From a bacterium (GTDB lineage: Bacteria; Bdellovibrionota; FAC87; UBA2466), in NCBI GenBank assembly GCA_019750655.1, contig JAIEOG010000398.1, positions 1 to 12,051 on the forward strand: a DNA stretch of 12,051 bases, in the 5' to 3' direction. Of the stretch, positions 1 through 5,396 are shown piece by piece (within the stretch, counting starts at the first letter, position 1; the number at the start of each line of letters is the position of its first letter). The position numbers and the translations under genes are program-made. The notes beneath the pieces were generated by a model, which was not told the DNA's origin, did not search any database, and was given only the letters and a program-made list of their open reading frames with translations.

Positions 1-559
1 CCAAGAAGGTCTTTCCTTTCATGCCTTTTTCTTCGAGCAAAATCGGTTCGGAAGCAATGAAGCACTGCTGTGCGACTTTCGGGTTTTGGCTAATCTGGGA
101 GATCCCGCCTAGATAAGGAACGACCTGGGCCTTCACGCCGAACTTCTTTTTCAGAAATTGAAAAAAAGGGTGGCCCGCCTCGACGGCTAAGATCCCCGTC
201 GACAGAACTTCCTGCATAGTTTTGGAGCCGCGTTCCACTCTTGCGAGGAACCCTTGAGGGTACGTCTGGTAAACCGCAAAGAGCGCAACATTGTCGGTGC
301 CGCGGTCCTGCGAAATAATGATCGCGTCCGCTGAGGACACGCCGAAATCCGCTTTTCCTGCCGCAACCATCTGGCTCGCGGGCGTTCCGACGCCCCCTGG
401 TTGGATGGTGACTTTAAGGCCCTCTTTCGCAAAGGCGCCACTGAGTTCTGCCGCGTAGAATCCGCCAAATTCAGCTTCGGGCTTCCAGTTCAGTAAAAGC
501 GTAACATCTGCGGCTTGTGCTAACGCCGGCAGGAACAACAAGCAGAGAAATTTGGCCAT
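1..559 (-). CDS. NMT1/THI5-like ABC transporter substrate-binding protein (3' part missing)
   Basis: Periplasmic binding protein that would capture a small organic ligand for the permease and ATPase encoded just upstream. The ATG at 559 shares one base with the permease stop (TGATG), and a GGGAG lies 5 nt before it, which fixes the start. The first 16 residues (MAKFLCLLFLPALAQA) are a signal peptide ending in an AxA-type cleavage site. The mature part opens with an LNWKPEAEFGGFYAA stretch, then GKADFGVSSADAI and VYQTYPQGF, a pattern typical of the NMT1/THI5-like (ThiY, SsuA, TauA) fold. About 186 codons are present and the gene leaves the window without a stop, so roughly the second half is missing. 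The L-N-W opening and Q-x-x-P-x-G motif lean towards ligands such as thiamine precursors or a related vitamin, but sulfonate or nitrate-type substrates are not excluded. The family is confident; the substrate is a guess. Confidence 0.88.
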   Translation of the reverse strand, partial: MAKFLCLLFLPALAQAADVTLLLNWKPEAEFGGFYAAELSGAFAKEGLKVTIQPGGVGTPASQMVAAGKADFGVSSADAIIISQDRGTDNVALFAVYQTYPQGFLARVERGSKTMQEVLSTGILAVEAGHPFFQFLKKKFGVKAQVVPYLGGISQISQNPKVAQQCFIASEPILLEEKGMKGKTFL

Positions 560-1296
560 CAGGGCTCCCAAGCTTTGAGTGACCAACGGCTTACCATGTC
601 GATCAGCGCAATGGCTAGCGCGCCTAGCAAAGAGGCCAGAAAAACAGCCGCAAAAACTTTATCCACTCTCTGCAATGTGCGGGCGATATCGATAACATTC
701 CCCAAACCACCCCCGCCCACAAATTCCCCGACGATGGTACCAATGACGGCGAGCCCAGCGGCAAACCGCAACCCGGTCAGAAGACTTGGCAGTGCCATCG
801 GCAGTATGAGTTTTAGTAAGGTATCCCGTCGGCTGGCACGGTAGAGCCGGAAGAGATCCCGCAGTTCTGGGCTTGCTGACGCTATTCCCGTCAGAGAAGC
901 CATAATCACCGGAAATACGCTCGCTAAGAACGCGGACGCAATGACCGTCGGTAGGCCATAGCCCAGCCAAATCACTAAAAGCGGGGCGACCGCGATGATC
1001 GGCACTGTCTGGAACAAGACGGCATAAGGATACACCGCCCGATACGCCCAATCCGACCCACTTAGGGCAAGCGCGAGCCCAATTCCGGAAATCACACTCA
1101 GCAAAAACCCACCCACAGAACCCACTCCGGTCAGCAAAGCGGCATAAGCCAGTTCTTCATGGTCCTGCCAGAGCACCTGCAACACTTCGTCCGGTGAAGG
1201 CATCAGAAAGGGGCTCACCCAACCAGCCCAACAGATCCCCTGCCAGGCAGCTACGATCGCGGTGAAAAGAAGCAAAGGAGGGAGTTTAGCGCGCAC
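559..1296 (-). CDS. NitT/TauT-type ABC transporter permease
   Basis: Inner-membrane permease of the importer, of the BPD_transp_1 (SsuC/TauC/ThiX) family. With the GTG start at 1296 it has 245 residues, a normal length. About six hydrophobic segments are visible, beginning at residues 6-26 and 51-79. The cytoplasmic EAA-type loop lies around residues 144-185 (ELRDLFRLYRASRRDTLLKL followed by LPMALPSLLTGLRFA), the site that contacts the ATPase, and is followed by the usual GEFVGGGGLGNVI. The start was chosen because GGAGG at 1303-1307 sits 6 nt upstream of this GTG; a TTG at 1317 would add seven residues but has no ribosome-binding site. The gene overlaps the end of the ATPase gene by 11 bp, and its stop overlaps the binding-protein start, so all three are translationally coupled. 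Substrate cannot be read from the permease. Confidence 0.9.
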   Translation of the reverse strand: MRAKLPPLLLFTAIVAAWQGICWAGWVSPFLMPSPDEVLQVLWQDHEELAYAALLTGVGSVGGFLLSVISGIGLALALSGSDWAYRAVYPYAVLFQTVPIIAVAPLLVIWLGYGLPTVIASAFLASVFPVIMASLTGIASASPELRDLFRLYRASRRDTLLKLILPMALPSLLTGLRFAAGLAVIGTIVGEFVGGGGLGNVIDIARTLQRVDKVFAAVFLASLLGALAIALIDMVSRWSLKAWEP

Positions 1297-2029
1297 CGCT
1301 GGCCTCCATTTTTTCAAACTTATCGCGGCAGGTAGTCACCAGCGCCGAAAAGCGCGGCTCAGACCATAGTGCGCGAGTGCGTTTCTCTCCGAGCGGTGTC
1401 TCTAAAGAATCCACCAAGCCTTGCCCAGTGCTCGAAAGAAAAAGCACTTCATTCGAAAGAAAAACCGCTTCTGTGAAGGAATGTGTCACCAAGACGATCG
1501 TCATCTTTTCTCGTTCCCAGACAGCATGCAGCTCTTCCTCGAGCCGAAACCGCGTCAACTCATCCAGCGCAGCGAAGGGCTCGTCGAGAACCAGTAAAGA
1601 AGGCTTCAACGCCAGTGCGCGCGCCAGCGAAACCCGCATCTTCATTCCGCCCGAAAGCTGCCGCGGGTATAGACCGAGCGCATCTCCCAATCCGACAAGG
1701 TTCAGCGCAGCTCTAGCCCGATCGGTCGTTTCGGATTCCCTCAGAAGCTCTCCAGGCAAAGAGGCGTTTTGCAAGACGGTCCGCCAGGGCAGGAGCTGAG
1801 GTTCTTGAAAGACAAACCCGATACGCGCGCCCTCAGACCGCACCACTTGGCCCGAATCGGGACGGCTCACGCCCGCCAAAATCCGCAGTAAAGTACTTTT
1901 GCCACCGCCCGAAGAACCTACAATAGAGGTGAAACTCCCAGCGGAGATTTTAAGAGAGAGGTTATTGAAAACCATCCGTGCGCCATATTGCTTGCGCACT
2001 TGGGTGAGTTCTACGGAGGCTGCTTTCAC
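1286..2029 (-). CDS. NitT/TauT-type ABC transporter ATP-binding protein
   Basis: Cytoplasmic ATPase powering the importer, SsuB/TauB/ThiZ type. From the GTG at 2029 it has 247 residues and begins KAASVELTQVRKQYG, the usual first strand of the family. Complete ABC motifs are present: Walker A GSSGGGKST at residues 38-46, Q-loop with Q75 (FVFQEPQLLPW), signature LSGGMKMR from residue 125, Walker B LLVLDEP with E150, D-loop ALDE, and the H-loop histidine H183 (VTHSFTEA). The start was chosen because AAAGG at 2036-2040 lies 6 nt upstream; a TTG at 2074 would run into the preceding gene. The stop of the Cys-repeat gene is 19 bp upstream, so the two genes are probably co-transcribed. All catalytic residues are intact, so the enzyme should be active. 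Confidence 0.93.
   Translation of the reverse strand: MKAASVELTQVRKQYGARMVFNNLSLKISAGSFTSIVGSSGGGKSTLLRILAGVSRPDSGQVVRSEGARIGFVFQEPQLLPWRTVLQNASLPGELLRESETTDRARAALNLVGLGDALGLYPRQLSGGMKMRVSLARALALKPSLLVLDEPFAALDELTRFRLEEELHAVWEREKMTIVLVTHSFTEAVFLSNEVLFLSSTGQGLVDSLETPLGEKRTRALWSEPRFSALVTTCRDKFEKMEASGAR
1303..1307 (-). promoter_or_regulatory. Ribosome-binding site (GGAGG) of the permease gene
   Basis: GGAGG on the minus strand, 6 nt before the GTG at 1296 and inside the end of the ATPase gene. It decides in favour of GTG 1296 over the more upstream TTG at 1317. Confidence 0.6.
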
Positions 2030-2035
2030 AGTCTG

Positions 2036-2040
2036 CCTTT
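2036..2040 (-). promoter_or_regulatory. Ribosome-binding site (AAAGG) of the ATPase gene
   Basis: AAAGG on the minus strand, 6 nt before GTG 2029, in the 19-bp gap after the Cys-repeat gene. It supports the shorter ATPase and removes the apparent overlap between the two genes. Confidence 0.5.
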
Positions 2041-2048
2041 CTATGCCG

Positions 2049-2759
2049 TCACTGAGATGCAATACAAGAGGCAATCGTCGTATTCGGCCCCATCGACTGA
2101 TTCCGAGCGACGTCGTGCTTTATCCAATCGGTGTTCCCGCAAAAATCCCCGTTACAGACGCAAACGTAACCCCCGCGAGATTCCGCGGTGGCGCGGGTGC
2201 AGGGTTCTTGCTGGCCACTCGCACCCATGAGATTTGAATCGGAATAACTTCGCTCATCCACGCGCGTGGGTTTGCGGCCGGCAAAATTATAAGTACCCGT
2301 ATTGGTGCACACCAAACCCGGCACGGAATACTTCGTCAGCACTAGGCAATCGGCGAGGCTCGTGCCGAATCGCCCGAATGCGACCTGCGTGCGCCAGTGA
2401 GTCGGGTACCATGGCCGACTACCGCCGCCGGCTTTTTGCGAGCAATAAAGTTCCGGACCGCTGCTCGCCGCGATTTGAGTGCAATCGGAGAGCGGCAAGG
2501 AAGGCCCAAACTTCTGTCCCGTTTCCACGCGCGTCAGAAACCATTGCGTTCCAAACTTCGCACACGCGAAAGCGGGTCCCGCATTCTTCCGCGCTTGCCC
2601 GCACTCGGAGGAAGTGAGCGGATCGCCGAGGCGATCTCCTGCCATGGTTTGAAGCTCCACTTCCGAGCCAAACATCACACAGTGCATTTTGGCGGGCGGC
2701 AGAGCGAAAGCCGATAACCCCATTACTCCCCAAACAGCCAACACGGTCTTGTAAACCAT
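2049..2759 (-). CDS. Secreted Cys-rich protein with internal C-x12-C repeats, function unknown
   Basis: I do not recognise a named family. The protein has 236 residues and starts at ATG 2759 with AGGA 5 nt upstream; the open frame continues further 5' but without a ribosome-binding site. Residues 1-19 (MVYKTVLAVWGVMGLSAFA) form a signal peptide, so the product is probably exported. There are 12 cysteines, at 27, 53, 66, 93, 106, 138, 151, 187, 200, 202, 207 and 232. Four pairs (53/66, 93/106, 138/151, 187/200) have exactly the same spacing, C-x12-C, each preceded by a similar stretch with a hydrophobic residue plus Gly (LGDPLTSSEC, FGPSLPLSDC, FGTSLADC, MGASGQQEPC). A last half-unit, MGPNTTIASC, ends the protein. 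The repeats suggest a disulfide-stabilised extracellular fold. The gene directly precedes the ABC importer, with 19 bp between, so it may work in the same uptake pathway; that is inference. Confidence 0.8.
   Translation of the reverse strand: MVYKTVLAVWGVMGLSAFALPPAKMHCVMFGSEVELQTMAGDRLGDPLTSSECGQARKNAGPAFACAKFGTQWFLTRVETGQKFGPSLPLSDCTQIAASSGPELYCSQKAGGGSRPWYPTHWRTQVAFGRFGTSLADCLVLTKYSVPGLVCTNTGTYNFAGRKPTRVDERSYSDSNLMGASGQQEPCTRATAESRGGYVCVCNGDFCGNTDWIKHDVARNQSMGPNTTIASCIASQ
2052..2681 (-). repeat. Degenerate protein-level repeat, about 40-49 residues per unit
   Basis: Five units can be drawn in the Cys-rich protein. The G of the LG/FG/MG dipeptide recurs at residues 45, 85, 132, 179 and 224, and the second cysteine of each unit at 27, 66, 106, 151 and 200. 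The first unit has only its second half (C27) and the last only its first half (C232), so the two ends together would make one unit. The repeat is at protein level; I see no long DNA identity between units. Confidence 0.6.
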
Positions 2760-2782
2760 TTTGGTCCTTTCTGGCGCGGTGC

Positions 2783-2811
2783 GCCACGGCGGGAGTTGTG
2801 GCCGCCGTGGC
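2783..2811 (-). promoter_or_regulatory. Perfect 10-bp inverted repeat in the leader of the Cys-repeat gene
   Basis: GCCACGGCGG at 2783-2792 and CCGCCGTGGC at 2802-2811 are exact reverse complements around a 9-nt loop. It lies about 24 nt upstream of the ATG at 2759 and between the divergent gene pair. Neither side is followed by a T-run, so it is not a standard intrinsic terminator. It could be an mRNA leader hairpin or an operator; which one cannot be told from sequence. Confidence 0.5.
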
Positions 2812-2827
2812 TTTGGGTCACAATGGA

Positions 2828-2856
2828 AGTATACCTCGTATTGCGCAGTCTCCGAA
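2828..2856 (-). promoter_or_regulatory. Candidate promoter for the Cys-repeat/ABC importer operon
   Basis: On the minus strand TTCGGA (2851-2856) and TATACT (2828-2833) are separated by 17 nt. The -10 matches the sigma70 consensus at 5 of 6 positions, the -35 at only 3 of 6. Transcription would start near 2821, placing the 10-bp inverted repeat inside the leader. Confidence 0.3.
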
Positions 2857-2943
2857 CCCCGGGAGCCTCCAAAAGTGTACAACCGTTTCGGCATCTGGCA
2901 GTCGTCTCCAAGTGCGGCGCCTTTGGAAAAAGGCCCTATTCCC

Positions 2944-3912
2944 GTGTCTAACCGCGGCACGGACGTCAAAGAGGGCACGACCTACCTCTGCATTCCCCTG
3001 GAGATGATCCCAACCGACCTCGCACTTCCCTGCTCGCTTTTCGTACGCATCGCCGATCGGTATGTTTTGTTCCGCCAAAGCGGCCAAGTGCTCACGCGCA
3101 GCCGCGCCGAAAGCTTGGTGAAACCAAGCAATGGCTTGATCTTCGTAACGCTGAGTGACTGGAACAAATTGCTGCACTCTTTAGAAAGTGTATTGATCGC
3201 AAGCCAAAGCCTCTCTACTGAGGAAAACACCCTCGAACGGGGACTGAGGATCCGCGGGCTCTTGGTCGCGCATGCGCAACAAGTTGAGCAGAGCAAGACC
3301 CTCTCACCCGAAGTGTTTGCAAAAGTCCAATCCCTCGCCGATGGTTTAGCGACGGTCTTGTACCAAGACCCAACTCTTTCGACCCGGCTCTTGCGGCGCT
3401 ACCAAGAACCAGCACTTTATTACACAAACCACGTCGTCAACGTGGCCATTTACGCGATCGCCATCGCCAAAAAACAAGATTTGCCCTTAGACGCTGCGAA
3501 GGTCCTCGCGCTCGCGGCACTCGTGCACAATGTAGGAAACATCATGGTGCCGCCCGAACTCTTGTTTAAGTCCGGAGAACTCACGCCCACGGAAAAACAC
3601 ACCGTGGACTCCCACATCCTCCACGGTGCCACTCTTTTGCAATCGCTGGGAGCCCCGAAGGAAGTCGTACTCACGGCAATGCAGCACCACGACCGCTATG
3701 ACGGCCAAGGTACGGAATCGCGCGGCGAAGGAGAACAGATCCACCTCTATGCGCGTATTTGTTCCATTGCGGATGTCTACGATGCTATGACGAGCTATCG
3801 CCCGTTCTACCCTGCGGCGATGACGGGCAAACAAGCCGTGGCTCGGATGCAAGAAATGCGTGGAAAGTTTGATCCGAAGGTTCTGCCGATGGTCGGCGAG
3901 GATCAGGATTAG
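2944..3912 (+). CDS. HD-GYP-like signalling protein with degenerate HD site
   Basis: HD-GYP domains hydrolyse cyclic di-GMP. Here residues 14-80 form an N-terminal domain (YLCIPLEMIPTD, then FVRIADRYVLFR), followed by a helical linker and the HD-GYP-like domain from about residue 160 to 315. Visible ligand positions are H163, H195, H224, H248, H249 and D277. The hallmark HD pair reads H195-N196, the following GK is GN, the HHE is HHD, and the GYP triplet is replaced by GTE. ARICSIADVYDAMTSYRPF is well conserved. The loss of the HD aspartate suggests weak or absent hydrolysis, perhaps a binding role. The start is uncertain: GTG 2944 gives 322 residues with a short lead into the conserved part, but AAGG is 10 nt away; ATG 3004 and GTG 2875 are alternatives. 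The frame continues upstream to 2761, but that part looks noncoding. The gene converges on another HD gene with a 4-bp overlap. Confidence 0.82.
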   Translation: MSNRGTDVKEGTTYLCIPLEMIPTDLALPCSLFVRIADRYVLFRQSGQVLTRSRAESLVKPSNGLIFVTLSDWNKLLHSLESVLIASQSLSTEENTLERGLRIRGLLVAHAQQVEQSKTLSPEVFAKVQSLADGLATVLYQDPTLSTRLLRRYQEPALYYTNHVVNVAIYAIAIAKKQDLPLDAAKVLALAALVHNVGNIMVPPELLFKSGELTPTEKHTVDSHILHGATLLQSLGAPKEVVLTAMQHHDRYDGQGTESRGEGEQIHLYARICSIADVYDAMTSYRPFYPAAMTGKQAVARMQEMRGKFDPKVLPMVGEDQD

Positions 3913-5282
3913 CCTGTAATCGAGCCGACGAAGCGCCCTACTTTTCCTGCCCGGTTCTCTAAGAGCGAAGAAATGGTTTTTCCCACCTGCTTTACCGCGT
4001 GCGGCGGGAACGATTCCAACAACTCACGTGCACTGGCTTTTTGCTCGAAAAATTTTTCCGTCAGCGGCCATAGCCGTGAAAGCTCCGCCCACCCAATCGA
4101 CCGCAGTAGGAACGCCGTTAGCGGCGAGCTTTTTAACCCACCGTGCTCCTCATGCGTATCGCTTTCAAGGAGTAGAAGCAGTGCCGTTTCTTGATCGTCC
4201 GTCGGACGGCTCTGCGACTGCGCTGGCAAGAGCGCTTCCACGCCACTGTCCAAAGTTCCCAGATTCGCCAGCTCACCCATTAGCAAAGGCAGTGCAAGCC
4301 CTTCCCCGAGGCTTCCTGACAAAGCTTCCAGCATGGCAAGGCTCGTGAGCTTCATTTGGAAATAAACGCGCGCTTCCTGCACTCGAGCTTTTGCGTTTGC
4401 AGAGAGTTTCTCAAGGACCCCGGCCCCGGGTTCGCCATCGAAATTTTGGAAGATGCACATCGGATCGAGATTGGAAAAGAAGGCCTCCATCCGCTGCAAA
4501 GCACGGCGATAGCCATCTACGGAATAGTTTCCGCGGTCGCGCAACATCGGGTTGATTTCGGGCACGAGTTCCCAAGTGTTTTTGAGAAAATGTGCCGTGC
4601 TTTCTCCCCCAAAATCCGAAACGTCTTGGTTCGCCATTTTCACAGCGCGGCGAACGGCGCCCTTTAATTGCGCGTCGTCTAGCCCCAGTTTCAATTCCTT
4701 ATTCAATTTGCTCAGCCGGCCAAAGAGCCGCTGTGCTGCTGATTCCCCTCGGGAGGGCGCGCGGAAGGGGATCGTCGCTTCAATACAAGCCGCAATCTGC
4801 ACAATCTGCGCGAGCGTCGCGTGGGGCCCGAGCAAAGACGCAGCCGTAAGCGCTGAAAGAAATTCGTTCTGGCCCCCCAAGGGCGGCAGAGGATCTCCCG
4901 GGTGGAACCCAAAGATTCCCAAGACCGCGCGCGCCACCGGGTCGCCCGCCAAGTCCAAATCTGCCCGCAATTTCAACGCGCCTTCTTTTTCTTCGAGAAA
5001 AGGCCCAATGTGGCGCGCGACGTTTAGCCCCATGCCTTGGTCCACTTGTAGGTAAACCAGGTCATGGAAAAAAGCAGCGATGACGCTGATGCCGTCGCCC
5101 CCGCTGCCTACATGGATGACATGTTCGGGATTGTGAAAGTACCGCCCGGCCCCGGCCATCGAGGCGCCTACCAAATCGGTAATGGCGTCGAGTTTTTCGG
5201 CTTTGAGTTTGATACCAGTTTGAGCCAATGCGGGGGAAATAAACCCCCGCAGACGGGCACTCGCTTCACTCTGTTTGGACAT
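3909..5282 (-). CDS. HD-superfamily phosphohydrolase-like protein with long C-terminal extension
   Basis: Probably a cytoplasmic metal-dependent phosphohydrolase of unknown substrate. Of 457 residues, the N-terminal half carries HD-like ligands: RYFHNPEHVIHV with H50 and H54, then FFHDLVY with H73-D74, an ACIEATIPF segment with E168, and NQDVSDFG with D220. This order resembles the predicted HD phosphohydrolases of the COG4339 type (YHN-x-x-H and FHDxVY motifs), which are usually near 200 residues. Residues from about 290 to 457 are an extra, largely helical region with no motif I recognise. Start: ATG 5282 was preferred over GTG 5330, which would add 16 residues; neither has a good ribosome-binding site. 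The stop overlaps that of the convergent HD-GYP-like gene. The fold call is fairly good; the biochemical role is unknown. Confidence 0.72.
   Translation of the reverse strand: MSKQSEASARLRGFISPALAQTGIKLKAEKLDAITDLVGASMAGAGRYFHNPEHVIHVGSGGDGISVIAAFFHDLVYLQVDQGMGLNVARHIGPFLEEKEGALKLRADLDLAGDPVARAVLGIFGFHPGDPLPPLGGQNEFLSALTAASLLGPHATLAQIVQIAACIEATIPFRAPSRGESAAQRLFGRLSKLNKELKLGLDDAQLKGAVRRAVKMANQDVSDFGGESTAHFLKNTWELVPEINPMLRDRGNYSVDGYRRALQRMEAFFSNLDPMCIFQNFDGEPGAGVLEKLSANAKARVQEARVYFQMKLTSLAMLEALSGSLGEGLALPLLMGELANLGTLDSGVEALLPAQSQSRPTDDQETALLLLLESDTHEEHGGLKSSPLTAFLLRSIGWAELSRLWPLTEKFFEQKASARELLESFPPHAVKQVGKTISSLLENRAGKVGRFVGSITG
5230..5250. other. 7-bp perfect hairpin inside the start of the HD phosphohydrolase-like gene
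   Basis: GCGGGGG at 5230-5236 and CCCCCGC at 5244-5250 are exact reverse complements around AAATAAA. In the minus-strand mRNA it falls over codons 11-18 of the HD phosphohydrolase-like gene, about 32-52 nt after the start. A G/C-only stem this close to the start could slow early translation or transcription. No T-run follows on either strand. Confidence 0.4.
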
Positions 5283-5288
5283 ACTAAT

Positions 5289-5317
5289 AGGATAGGGGTC
5301 GCCCCCGGCCAAAACAA
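5289..5317 (-). promoter_or_regulatory. Candidate promoter giving a leaderless mRNA
   Basis: On the minus strand TTGTTT (5312-5317) and TATCCT (5289-5294) are 17 nt apart. A start 7 nt past the -10 would fall on the A of the ATG at 5282. This fits the lack of a Shine-Dalgarno sequence there. The -10 matches 4 of 6 positions, so this is weak. Confidence 0.22.
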
Positions 5318-5396
5318 GCACTAGGCCCACGACCCTGCGCGTTAAAGCAGGGGAAAAGCTTTCTTTTTCGCACCTGTTCTGCTTAGCTAGAGGGCT

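Noticed and set aside
2029..2074. TTG 2074 as the ATPase start
   Set aside because: It would overlap the Cys-repeat gene and has no ribosome-binding site, whereas GTG 2029 has AAAGG at 6 nt.
2760..2943. TPP or FMN riboswitch ahead of the importer operon
   Set aside because: I looked for the conserved TPP (CUGAGA/ACCUGAUCUGG-like) and FMN motifs in the leader of the Cys-repeat/ABC operon and saw none; only the 10-bp inverted repeat is clear.
2761..2943. N-terminal extension of the HD-GYP-like gene to 2761
   Set aside because: It would start next to the divergent gene start and cross the hairpin and candidate promoter, with non-domain-like sequence; a later start is more likely.
2760..2978. 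Longer 5' part of the Cys-repeat frame
   Set aside because: It runs across the divergent promoter region into the HD-GYP-like gene and has no signal peptide at its beginning; ATG 2759 has both a ribosome-binding site and a signal peptide.
5283..5396. SAH riboswitch upstream of ahcY
   Set aside because: The gap is short and I could not recognise the conserved SAH riboswitch core, so no riboswitch is claimed.
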